Shown here: positions 27,678-36,109 of the stretch, piece after piece
Layout: each line of letters opens with the position of its first letter
How positions within the stretch are numbered: position 1 is the stretch's first letter
Source: Myxococcus qinghaiensis
GTDB lineage: Bacteria; Myxococcota; Myxococcia; Myxococcales; Myxococcaceae
Length of the DNA stretch: 64,000 nucleotides
Assembly: GCF_024198215.1 (NCBI RefSeq)
Contig: NZ_JAKCFA010000004.1
Coordinates: 62,001 to 126,000, forward strand
Reading direction: 5' to 3'
Translations under genes and position numbers: made by a program
Notes under the pieces: generated by a model
What the model saw: only the letters and a program-made list of their open reading frames with translations
The model's database searches: none
What the model was told of the DNA's origin: nothing

Positions 27678-28934
27678 GTGAACGCTCGCTCCCTGTCGAC
27701 GCTTGCCCTCCTCCTGGCTTCCACGCAGACGGCCTGTGTCTCGCCGCAGAAAGGTCGAGAGGAAGCTCCCACGGGTGAGCCGGGGACCCCGGCGAAGCTG
27801 TGGCGTCGCAGCGCGGTGGAACGCGACTTCGAGCGCTTCACGCGCGAGGGCACTTCACTCACCACCGATGGCGCGCTGGTCCTCGACGCGTCGGCGCGGA
27901 CGGACAGCGTGCCCGTTCCCACGGGACGCAACGAGGACGGCGGTACGCGCTACCACGAGGCGACCTACCGGCTGGGAAGCGCTGTCTCCGAGGTCCAGCT
28001 CGTGCCGGGTGGCTTCACCAGCGTGGTGCCGTCGTTCGATGCGCTGACGCCTCCGGGCACGTGGGTGAAGGTGACGCTCGCGGCGCGCATCGAGGGCGCC
28101 TGGACGAAGGACTACGAGCTGGGTGTGTGGGCCTTCGACAAGGAGCCCGTGGCCCGGCACAGCGTGGACGGACAGGGCGACGCGGACGGTCAGGTGTACA
28201 CGGATACGCTCAACCTCAAGCGTCGCGCGGATGCGCTGCGGATGACCGTGTGGCTGTTCTCTTCGCAGCCGGAGGCCACGCCTCGGGTTCGCGCGCTGTC
28301 GGCGGCGGTGAGTGACAAGCAGGGTGTCGTCGCGGATGCCACGTCCGACCGGGCGGCCTGGGGCACGGTGCTGGAGGTTCCCGGCCGCTCGCAGATGCTC
28401 TATCCCGACGGTGGCCCCGTGTGGTGTTCGCCCACGTCCACGACGATGTTGCTCGGGTACTGGGGACAGAAGCTGGGGCGGCCGGAGCTGACGACGACGG
28501 TGCCTTCGTCGGCGGACCGGACCTATGACTGGGTCTACAAGGGCACGGGCAACTGGGCCTTCAACACGGCGTATGCCTCCGCCATCGGCGACGGCGCGCT
28601 GCACGGCGCGGTGCTGCGCCTGGATGGCTTCGCGCAGGTGGAGCGCCTCATCGCCGCGGGAATCCCGGTCAGCATCAGCATCGCCTACGACGAAGGGGAG
28701 CTCACCGGCTCGCCCGTGCGCAGCTCGGATGGACACCTCATCGTGCTCAAGGGCTTCACGCCCGAAGGCGACGTCGTGTGCAATGACCCCGCGTTCAAGA
28801 CCGACGAGACGGTGGGGGTGACGTACAAGCGCGACGAGCTCTGGCGCGCGTGGCAGCACTCACGCGGCGCGGCCTATGTGCTCTGGCCCTCGGGGATGGC
28901 GTTCCCCGCCGAGGTCATCGGGCTGCTGCGCTGA
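27678..28934 (+). CDS. C39-like peptidase lipoprotein
   Basis: 418 residues. GTG at 27678 starts a lipoprotein signal ending ASTQTAC. Residues ~40-230 form a beta-rich domain of unknown role. Residues ~240-415 form a papain-fold peptidase of the C39-like 2 type: the catalytic Cys in GGPVWCSPTSTTMLLGYWG, the His in SSDGHLIVLKGF and the following Asp/Asn in VVCNDPAF. Probably acts at the outer membrane or outside the cell on peptides. No transport domain, so it is not a bacteriocin exporter. Neighbours give no substrate clue. The frame opens earlier (27618) but has no better signal. Confidence 0.85.
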   Translation: MNARSLSTLALLLASTQTACVSPQKGREEAPTGEPGTPAKLWRRSAVERDFERFTREGTSLTTDGALVLDASARTDSVPVPTGRNEDGGTRYHEATYRLGSAVSEVQLVPGGFTSVVPSFDALTPPGTWVKVTLAARIEGAWTKDYELGVWAFDKEPVARHSVDGQGDADGQVYTDTLNLKRRADALRMTVWLFSSQPEATPRVRALSAAVSDKQGVVADATSDRAAWGTVLEVPGRSQMLYPDGGPVWCSPTSTTMLLGYWGQKLGRPELTTTVPSSADRTYDWVYKGTGNWAFNTAYASAIGDGALHGAVLRLDGFAQVERLIAAGIPVSISIAYDEGELTGSPVRSSDGHLIVLKGFTPEGDVVCNDPAFKTDETVGVTYKRDELWRAWQHSRGAAYVLWPSGMAFPAEVIGLLR

Positions 28935-28976
28935 ACCGGCGTCCCGGCTCCGGTCAACGCAGCCGCTCGAGGGATT

Positions 28977-28993
28977 GGGAGTGCAGCGCTCCC
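28977..28993. terminator. Possible terminator between convergent genes
   Basis: GGGAGTG-CAG-CGCTCCC, 7-bp stem including one wobble pair, in the 62-bp gap between the convergent peptidase and SDR genes. Confidence 0.4.
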
Positions 28994-28996
28994 CTG

Positions 28997-29914
28997 TCAC
29001 GCTGGGGTCGCGGACTCGAAGTAGTGGCGCTCGGCGAGGTCGGCGAGCAGCCCCGGCTTCGTTGGCTTCCAGCCCAGGAGGTCCCGCGTGTGCGCGCTGG
29101 ACGTGGGGTTGTCGAGCTGGGTGAAGGCGGAGAGGAAGCCGAGGTACTTGTTCGCGTCCTCGACGGAGACGCTCCTGGCCGGCAGTCCGAGGCCACGGCC
29201 GATGGCTTCGGCGATGTCGCGAAAGGGGATGCCCTCCTCGGCGACGCCGTGGATGCGAGAGCCCGCCGGCGCGCCCTCCAGCGCCAGTCGGTAGAGTCTC
29301 GCCGCGTCGAGCGTGTGCACCGCCGGCCAGCGGTTGGCGCCGTCCCCGACGTAGGCCGCGAAGCCGTTCTTTCTCGCCATCGTGATGAGCGACGGGACGA
29401 AGCCCTGGTGGTCGAGTGAGCTGTGCACCGTCGGCGCGAGGCGGATGACGGAGGACCGGACGCCGCGCTTCCCGAGCGATATCACCGCGTTCTCCGCGTC
29501 GATGCGGGGGCCGCCCTCAAGCGCGTCGTGTTCGGTGCCAGGGCGACCGAGCATGGCATGCGCCAGCGCGAGTGTTCCCGCCGTGCCCACGAACGGCTTG
29601 CCGGAGCCATGGAGCCCGGCGCTCATCGCTTCGATGGCGTGGAGGTCGGCCGCCACCGCCCCCGCGTAGTCGCCGGTGAAGGCCACGTCATGCTTGAACG
29701 CGAGGTGGATGACGCCCTCCGCGGTGGCAGCGGCCTCTCGCAGACCTTCGAGGTCATCGAGGTTGCCTCGCCGCACCTCCGCGCCAATGGACTTCAGCGC
29801 GGCGACCGAGGCGTCGGAGCGGGCGAGCCCGACGACCTGGTGCCCGGCCGCGAGCAGCTCGCGAACGACAACGGAACCGATGTGCCCCGATGCACCCGTG
29901 ACAAAGACGCGCAT
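28997..29914 (-). CDS. Atypical SDR / NAD(P)-dependent epimerase-type oxidoreductase
   Basis: 305 residues with a Rossmann fold. The nucleotide-binding motif VTGASGHIGSVVVREL is at the N-terminus, followed by GLARSDASVAALKSIGAEV and DDLEGLREAAATAEGVIHLA. The canonical YxxxK active site is not evident, so it fits the atypical extended SDR group often annotated as NAD-dependent epimerase/dehydratase. Length is normal. It is divergent from a TetR gene and its promoter holds two TetR-like operators, so it is probably the repressor's target, a common arrangement for detoxification genes. Confidence 0.88.
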   Translation of the reverse strand: MRVFVTGASGHIGSVVVRELLAAGHQVVGLARSDASVAALKSIGAEVRRGNLDDLEGLREAAATAEGVIHLAFKHDVAFTGDYAGAVAADLHAIEAMSAGLHGSGKPFVGTAGTLALAHAMLGRPGTEHDALEGGPRIDAENAVISLGKRGVRSSVIRLAPTVHSSLDHQGFVPSLITMARKNGFAAYVGDGANRWPAVHTLDAARLYRLALEGAPAGSRIHGVAEEGIPFRDIAEAIGRGLGLPARSVSVEDANKYLGFLSAFTQLDNPTSSAHTRDLLGWKPTKPGLLADLAERHYFESATPA

Positions 29915-29925
29915 GTGATTCTCCG

Positions 29926-29974
29926 ATGTCAGAAGCTGACATGAGTCCTAGCACGTGATGTCAGTCGCTGCAAT
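29926..29974. promoter_or_regulatory. Two palindromic TetR-type operators between SDR and TetR genes
   Basis: ATGTCAG-AAG-CTGACAT (29926-29942) is a perfect 17-bp palindrome. A second copy, ATGTCAG-TCG-CTGCAAT (29958-29974), differs at two positions in its right arm and begins 32 bp further on, about three helical turns. The first lies 12 bp before the SDR start, the second 17 bp before the TetR start, so binding would control both genes. Confidence 0.7.
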
Positions 29975-29990
29975 CAGGTACAGTGGTGCC

Positions 29991-30620
29991 ATGGGTCGTT
30001 GGGAACCGAACGCGCTCGAACGCCTGCAAGATGCCGCGATGGAGCTGTTCCAGGAGCGCGGGTACGACCGCACGACGGTGGAGGAGATCGCCGCGCGTGC
30101 GGGGCTCACCGAGCGGACCTTCTTCCGCTACTTCTCCGACAAGAGAGAGGTGCTGTTCTCGGGCTCAAAGGGCCTGGAGGCGCTCATGGTCAGCACCATC
30201 GCCGATGCTCCGAAGGCGATGGCTCCCATCGATGTCGTCGCCGCCGCGCTGGAGGCCACCTCGCCGGGGTTCGAGGAGCGCCGTGCGCACGCATGCAAGC
30301 GGCAGCCCCTCATCGTGGCGCACGCGGAGCTTCGGGAGCGTGAGCTCATCAAGCTGGCGTCACTCGCCTCGGCGATGGCGGAGAGCCTCCGAGGGCGCGG
30401 CGTCGAGAAGTCCGTGGCCAACCTCGTCGCCGAAGCGGGCATCGCCGTCTTCAAGAGCGCGTTCGAGCGTTGGATCGAGGACACGAAGAAGCACGAGCTC
30501 GCGCATCATGTGCGCGTGGCGCTCGCGGAGCTCCGGCTCATCACCGCCGGAGCGAGCGCGGCTTCGTCCACGCCGCCACCGACCAAGGCCCCCCGACGCA
30601 GCCGCCCCACCTCCCGGTAG
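29991..30620 (+). CDS. TetR family transcriptional regulator
   Basis: 209 residues. N-terminal HTH: RLQDAAMELFQERGYDRTTVEEIAARAGLTERTFFRYFSDKREVLF region (residues ~8-55), followed by an all-helical ligand domain and a basic/Pro-rich tail. ATG at 29991 is chosen because family members start MGRWEPNA; an earlier ATG at 29955 is in frame but would place the start before the second operator. Probably represses itself and the divergent SDR gene. Inducer unknown. Confidence 0.9.
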   Translation: MGRWEPNALERLQDAAMELFQERGYDRTTVEEIAARAGLTERTFFRYFSDKREVLFSGSKGLEALMVSTIADAPKAMAPIDVVAAALEATSPGFEERRAHACKRQPLIVAHAELRERELIKLASLASAMAESLRGRGVEKSVANLVAEAGIAVFKSAFERWIEDTKKHELAHHVRVALAELRLITAGASAASSTPPPTKAPRRSRPTSR

Positions 30621-30654
30621 GTCCGAGGAGCGCGGTGCCGAGTGGCGCGGGACG

Positions 30655-30676
30655 TGTCTCGCGTGAGACATGTCTC
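30655..30676. promoter_or_regulatory. Triple-arm TGTCTC / GAGACA repeat
   Basis: TGTCTC-GCGT-GAGACA-TGTCTC: the central arm can pair with either neighbour, giving a 6-bp hairpin or the perfect 12-bp palindrome GAGACATGTCTC (30665-30676). It lies 35 bp after the tetR stop and ~185 bp before the transpeptidase gene. Candidate operator or alternative RNA structure. Confidence 0.35.
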
Positions 30677-30693
30677 GGGGTATCCGGGGCCAT

Positions 30694-30709
30694 ACGGGAT
30701 TCCTCCCGT
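30694..30709 (+). terminator. Possible hairpin terminator after tetR gene
   Basis: ACGGGA-TTCC-TCCCGT, 6-bp perfect stem with 4-nt loop, 74 bp after the tetR stop; no T-run. Confidence 0.3.
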
Positions 30710-30860
30710 GCGGGAGTGGGGCCGGGTGCCTCCATTCCGTTGCATGTGACATCCACCGTCAGGACCGCACGGAATACGCACCCACGCGGAGGCGGGCGCA
30801 GGCGGCCCCACCTCGGACGACGTTGAGCAAGGGGGCGAGCCCTCGTACCGTGTCATCCAC

Positions 30861-33050
30861 ATGCGACGTTGGCTTCAGCTCGCCCTCCTCCTGCCTGGAA
30901 TCGCCTGCACGCCTTCGTCGAAGACGGAGGACTCCCCCTCTCCCGTAGGTGTAGCGCCGAGCCCGTCCCAGCCCACGACAACCATTCCCTCCGCGCCCTC
31001 GAGTGAGGTTCGCGAGGGGGCCGAGCAACAAGGGTCACCGGGACAGGGCGCTCCCGGGATGGCGGAGGCCGCGATGGGAAGTCCCGCGTCTCCCTCGGCG
31101 GAGGCACCGACTCCGGGCCTGAATCTGCAAGGGAGTGCGGCGGTCCCCTCGGTCGAGCCTCGGCCCGGTGAGGTGTCACCGTCCACGGGCGCAACGGTGG
31201 TGAACGGCGCTTCGCCTGCCGGCGATAGCGCGGCGGTGGCTGCGGGAGCTGGCGCGACGCCCCCTGTCGCATCTGGTGCCCTGTCGGGTCACGGCTCCGG
31301 AGAGCATGGGCTCACCGCGGCGGGGGCAGTCCTCTCGGAGGACGGCGGCACCCGGTCGGCGGTTTCAGCCGGAAGCCATGCACCCTCGGCCTCGACTCCG
31401 GGAGATCTGCTCGCCGCGTGGAATCGGACCGCGCCTGTGCCCGACACGGACGGCGGGCCCTCGCGTACGCCTTCCGCCGCGCGTCCCTCCACGGACTCCA
31501 GTGACATGGAAGATGGCGCCTCCGCTCACGACGAGCCCTCACTCGCCATCGACCCCGCGCTCAGCGCCATGCCCAAGCCCGAGCGCCGCGAGGAACTCCC
31601 CGCCGAGGACCCCGAGCAATCACCTCCGCCTCCCGCCGAGCAGCTCGTCGTCATCCCCGACAAGCGCAACCCCGGCGTGGAGCTCGTGCTCGGTCCGGAC
31701 GGCGAGCCGCTGGAAGACACGAGCCTCGTGCTCGACGACCCGTCCCTGGAGCCCGACGAGGACACTCCCGACTCCGCGACGGCCAGCGGCGCGGACGCGG
31801 GCACCGAGCCCATCGCCATTCCCTACCAGCCCGACGCGGGCTCGCTGCGCGTGCGTCGCTCCATCGCGGTCCGCTCCGCGCCTCGCCAGGACGCCCCGCC
31901 CCTGGGTACGGTGGCCCAGGACATGCGCGTGCTCTGGAAGGGAGAGACCGCCATGCGCAACCCCGAGTGCGAGGCCTGGGTCGAAATCCAGCCGCGCGGC
32001 TGGGTCTGCGAGCGCTACCTGGAGCGCAACTTCCGGGAGCCCCGCGTCCGGGACCTGCCCCGCCTGCGCGAAGGGGAGCTGACCCCCGGCACCTACGCCC
32101 GCGTCGTGGGCAAGCGCGTGCGCGCCTACCCGAGCCTCGCCCTGGCCCGCTCGCGCAGGAAGGGCGTGCTGCTGAAGGGCTCGGTGACGGTGCAGCTGCG
32201 CGGACAGGTGCGCGTGGGCCGGCGCACCTTCTGGCGCACCACGGATGGCCAATACCTGGAGGCCCGCGTCCTGCGCGAGTACCGCCCCTCCGCCTTCGTC
32301 GGCGTGGACGCGGAGCAGCTGTCGGAGCTGTCCTCGCCCTTCGCCTGGGCCCAGTCGCGCGTGAAGCCCACCGCCTCCGTGGAGGTGAAGGTCGCGCCGG
32401 ACGCGAAGGCCGCTCGGGAGACGGTGCTGCCCGCGCGGACCCTGGTCGCCGTGCGCGAGCTGTCTCCCGATGGCAACTGGGTGCTCATCGCGGAGGACCA
32501 CTGGGTGGCGCGCGAGGACCTGCACGTCGCCTGGTTCACCCACGCTCCCCCCGGTGTGGAGCCGGGCGCGCGCTGGCTCGACGTGGACCTGGAGGCCCAG
32601 GTGCTCGTCGCCTATGAGGGCGAGCGCCCCGTCTACGCCACGCTCATCTCCTCCGGGAAGCCCGGCACGGACACGCCCGAGGGCCTCTACCGCGTCTGGA
32701 TAAAGTTCGCGGAGGCCGACATGACCGGCAACGGCACCGCGGGCAATGACACCTACCGCGTGGCCACCGTGCCCTGGACCATGTTCTTCGAGCAGGACTA
32801 CGCGCTGCACACCGCCTACTGGCACGACCGCTTCGGCGAACCGATGAGCCATGGCTGCGTCAACCTGGCGCCCCGGGATGCGCGGGCCCTCTACGGCTGG
32901 TCCGCGCCGGAGGTCCCCACCGGCTGGTCCATGGTGCACGCCACGCCCGAGTCGCCCGGCTCCTGGGTTCGCATTCGCGGGCAGGCGCGCATCCCCACCA
33001 AGACGAAGGAGCGCAAGGTGCGCGTCGTCGCCAGCACGCGCGGACTGTGA
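30861..33050 (+). CDS. L,D-transpeptidase lipoprotein with long disordered linker and SH3-like domains
   Basis: 729 residues. Lipoprotein signal ends LLLPGIAC. Residues ~20-320 are low-complexity Pro/Ser/Ala/Gly then acidic, with no predicted fold. Residues ~325-520 contain three SH3-like segments (LRVRRSIAVRSAPRQDAP, ARVVGKRVRAYPSLALARSR, KPTASVEVKVAPDAKAA). The YkuD catalytic domain covers ~560-705 with the His in LHTAYWHDRFG and the catalytic motif MSHGCVNLAPRDARALY. It should crosslink peptidoglycan or attach proteins to it from an outer-membrane or inner-membrane anchor; the 300-residue spacer could span the periplasm. Its stop is 3 bp from the convergent YjbQ gene. Confidence 0.9.
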   Translation: MRRWLQLALLLPGIACTPSSKTEDSPSPVGVAPSPSQPTTTIPSAPSSEVREGAEQQGSPGQGAPGMAEAAMGSPASPSAEAPTPGLNLQGSAAVPSVEPRPGEVSPSTGATVVNGASPAGDSAAVAAGAGATPPVASGALSGHGSGEHGLTAAGAVLSEDGGTRSAVSAGSHAPSASTPGDLLAAWNRTAPVPDTDGGPSRTPSAARPSTDSSDMEDGASAHDEPSLAIDPALSAMPKPERREELPAEDPEQSPPPPAEQLVVIPDKRNPGVELVLGPDGEPLEDTSLVLDDPSLEPDEDTPDSATASGADAGTEPIAIPYQPDAGSLRVRRSIAVRSAPRQDAPPLGTVAQDMRVLWKGETAMRNPECEAWVEIQPRGWVCERYLERNFREPRVRDLPRLREGELTPGTYARVVGKRVRAYPSLALARSRRKGVLLKGSVTVQLRGQVRVGRRTFWRTTDGQYLEARVLREYRPSAFVGVDAEQLSELSSPFAWAQSRVKPTASVEVKVAPDAKAARETVLPARTLVAVRELSPDGNWVLIAEDHWVAREDLHVAWFTHAPPGVEPGARWLDVDLEAQVLVAYEGERPVYATLISSGKPGTDTPEGLYRVWIKFAEADMTGNGTAGNDTYRVATVPWTMFFEQDYALHTAYWHDRFGEPMSHGCVNLAPRDARALYGWSAPEVPTGWSMVHATPESPGSWVRIRGQARIPTKTKERKVRVVASTRGL

Positions 33051-33053
33051 CGC

Positions 33054-33467
33054 TCAGCCCACCACCGACACGGTGACACGTCGGCGGTGGGGCGCGGCGC
33101 GGTGCTCCCAGACGTAGACGCCCTGCCACGTCCCCAGGTTCGCCGCGCCGTCCTTCACGGGAATGCTCAGCGAGTTCTGCGTGAGCACCGTGCGCACGTG
33201 CGCGGGCATGTCGTCGGGCCCCTCCGCGTCGTGCACGAAGAGGGGGTCCCCGTCCTTCACCAGCCGCGCGAAGAAGGACTCCAAGTCCCGGCGCACGTCC
33301 GGGTCCGCGTTCTCACACAGAATCAGGGACGCGCTCGTGTGGTGCAGGAACACGGTGCACAGGCCCTGCCGCGCACCGCTGTCCGCCACCGCCCGCTGCA
33401 CCTCCCCGGTGATGTCCGTGAAGCCGCGCCCCCGGGTGGGCACCGTGAGCTCCTTCGCGTGGTACAT
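33054..33467 (-). CDS. YjbQ family protein (UPF0047)
   Basis: 137-residue YjbQ/UPF0047 protein, a small beta-barrel-like trimer; some members have weak thiamine phosphate synthase activity. Conserved residues visible: GLCTVFLHHTSASLILCENA, RDLESFFARLV and DDMPAHVRTVLTQNSLSIPV, with the His-rich metal site. Start at 33467 lies 3 bp after the esterase stop, so it is the last gene of the cyclophilin-esterase-YjbQ operon. Confidence 0.93.
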   Translation of the reverse strand: MYHAKELTVPTRGRGFTDITGEVQRAVADSGARQGLCTVFLHHTSASLILCENADPDVRRDLESFFARLVKDGDPLFVHDAEGPDDMPAHVRTVLTQNSLSIPVKDGAANLGTWQGVYVWEHRAAPHRRRVTVSVVG

Positions 33468-33470
33468 GCG

Positions 33471-34216
33471 TCAGCCTTCCAGTCGCGCCTTCAGGAACAC
33501 GGCCAGCCGCTCCAGCTCCTCGGCGTCAATCGTGTGCGGCCCGTTGAAGGGGACGAAGTCCACGGACAGGCCCGACTGCACCAGCGCGTCGCGCAGGCGC
33601 TCGCCCGTCACGAAGGGCAGCACGTCGTCATGGCGGCCGTGGCCCTGGAACACCGGCAGCCCCTGTCGGGCCTGGGCCTTCTGCTTCCACTCCGCCTCCG
33701 CGATGAGCGTGCCCGACAGGATGAACAGCCCGGCCGGCCGTTCCTCCAGACGCAGGGCCACGTCCGTCGTCACCATGCCTCCCTGGCTGAAGCCGCCCAG
33801 GACGATGCGACCATAGGGAAGCTTCGACGAGGTCGACAGCGCGTCCACCGTGGACATCAGGGCTCGACGCGCGGCGGGAAGTCCCTCGGGCACCTGCTTC
33901 GAGTAGGCCTCCCAGTCCCGCATCTGCCCGCGCATGAAGGCCTCGGGCAGATGGAACCAGGCACGTCCCTGGGGCATGCCCCACTGCTCCATCGTCAGCG
34001 GACCGCCGGGCACGACGAAGCGCACGCGCTCCGCCAACGCCGGCTCCACCGCCATCAGCTCCGGCACCAGCGGCACCAGATCGGTCGCCGAGGCGCCAAG
34101 GCCGTGGCAGAGCACCACCGCCAGCTCCGGCACGGCGCCTTCGGCGAGCCCGTCCACCACCTGGCAGTCCAGCTCGCCCAGGCGCGTGGCCACGCGTCGG
34201 AGGTTGCGTCGCTCCA

Positions 34217-34217
<1 letters not shown>
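33471..34217 (-). CDS. Carboxylesterase/phospholipase-type alpha/beta hydrolase
   Basis: 248 residues of the phospholipase/carboxylesterase (Abhydrolase_2) family. Nucleophile Ser in VLGGFSQGGMVTTD, Asp in GHGRHDDVLPF, His in FNGPHTIDAEE, in the right order; oxyanion region in CHGLGASATDL. ATG at 34217 overlaps the cyclophilin stop by one base (TGATG), indicating coupled translation. Cytoplasmic (no signal). Probable short-chain ester or lysophospholipid hydrolase. Confidence 0.92.
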
Positions 34218-34906
<689 letters not shown>

Positions 34907-35081
34907 GGGGCGCGCAGATTAACCGACCTCCGACGAATTACAGGGGGTTACGTCGTCCCGTGAGGGCAGGGCGTTCTCCGGGAGGCAAAATCGCCCGCCA
35001 GCGGCCGGTCTCGACGCAACATTCGGAACCAGGGCACGATGATCCACGTAGAACACCCTGAATTGCGTCTGGAGTCCTGAG

Positions 35082-36053
35082 TTGGCGCCCATCGAGCCTC
35101 GCCCCACCGCCCCGAGTTCCGCCCCGACTGCTCGGCCCGCACAGCCGTCGGCCGCGCCACCTCCGGAGCCCCGGGCCGCTGTCCCGACGCCGCCCCCGCC
35201 CGCCGCGAGGTCGGACCGCTGGGAGCAGGTCGCCAACGGGGTGGCCATGGGCACCAATGGGGTGAGGCAGTTCACCGACACGGTGGCCGCCACCCAGGTG
35301 CGTCGCGCGGGGGGCCCCATCCGCTTCGGGCCTCTCGAGACGGCCCTCCCCGGTGGCACCGTGGAGGGCGTGAACACCCGAAGCGCCCGCTGGGCTGGCG
35401 GCGTGTCCACGGCGGCCAGCGTGGCGCAGCTCCCCGGCGCGGCCTACCTGTCGGCCCGCGACGTGCGCGAGGCCTTCCGCAACCCCTCGGGTGAGTCCGC
35501 CAACAGGGCGCTCGGCTCCACGGCGGGCCTTGCGTCCACCGGCCTCAACGCGGCCAAGGGCGGCCTGGAGCTGACGGGCAACGTGAGCAACCTCCGCGCG
35601 GCGGCCAACGCGGCACGCGCCGCCTTCACGGAGAGCGCGCCACGGGCTCCGGGCGCGGTGGCGAACCGCGTGGCGACCGCCGTCGCGTCCGAAGGCGTGG
35701 AGGGCGCGTCCCGTCAGCGGATGCGCAGCCTCGCCGCTCGCGTCGCGGGCAATGGACTGGAGGGCGCGGGCCGCGACGGCGCCAGCGCCGCCTTCTCAGC
35801 GCTGCGGGGGGGGGGCACGGCCGCGGCCAGGACCGCGGGCCGCTTCGTGCCGGGCCTCAACGTCGCCATCGCGGCCGTGGACACCGCCGCCGCCGCGAGC
35901 ACCATCGCCGACCCGAACGCCTCGGTGGGCAAGAAGGTCACCGCCAGCGTCACCGCGCTGGGTTCCGTCGCCGCGGCCACCAACATCCCGCTGGTCAGCC
36001 AGGGAGGCGCCGTCGTCTCCACGGCGTCCAGCTTCCTCGGCGCGTTCTTCTAG
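35082..36053 (+). CDS. Ala/Gly-rich hydrophobic protein of unknown function
   Basis: 323 residues. TTG start at 35082 is supported by GGAG at 35071-35074. No signal peptide. Residues 1-45 are Pro/Ala-rich and disordered. Residues ~45-250 are Ala-rich helices, and residues ~255-323 contain two long weakly hydrophobic Ala/Val/Gly helices (AIAAVDTAAAASTIADP, VTASVTALGSVAAATNIPLV) ending in SSFLGAFF, reminiscent of membrane-inserting toxin or effector segments. It is 56 bp before a trigger-factor-like chaperone, so it may be that chaperone's client. No family recognised; role inferred only. Confidence 0.7.
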   Translation: MAPIEPRPTAPSSAPTARPAQPSAAPPPEPRAAVPTPPPPAARSDRWEQVANGVAMGTNGVRQFTDTVAATQVRRAGGPIRFGPLETALPGGTVEGVNTRSARWAGGVSTAASVAQLPGAAYLSARDVREAFRNPSGESANRALGSTAGLASTGLNAAKGGLELTGNVSNLRAAANAARAAFTESAPRAPGAVANRVATAVASEGVEGASRQRMRSLAARVAGNGLEGAGRDGASAAFSALRGGGTAAARTAGRFVPGLNVAIAAVDTAAAASTIADPNASVGKKVTASVTALGSVAAATNIPLVSQGGAVVSTASSFLGAFF

Positions 36054-36066
36054 GCGCCGCGCCGCC

Positions 36067-36106
36067 TCCTCCGCTCTGTGCTATCCGGACGCTCCGGAGC
36101 GGAGGA
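36067..36106 (+). promoter_or_regulatory. RNA hairpin masking the ribosome site of the chaperone gene
   Basis: TCCTCCGCT (36067-36075) is perfectly complementary to AGCGGAGGA (36098-36106), which contains the GGAGGA ribosome site of the ATG at 36110. The 9-bp stem encloses a 22-nt loop. It begins 13 bp after the stop of the upstream gene, within reach of a terminating ribosome, so translation of the two genes may be coupled. Confidence 0.5.
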
Positions 36107-36109
36107 AGC

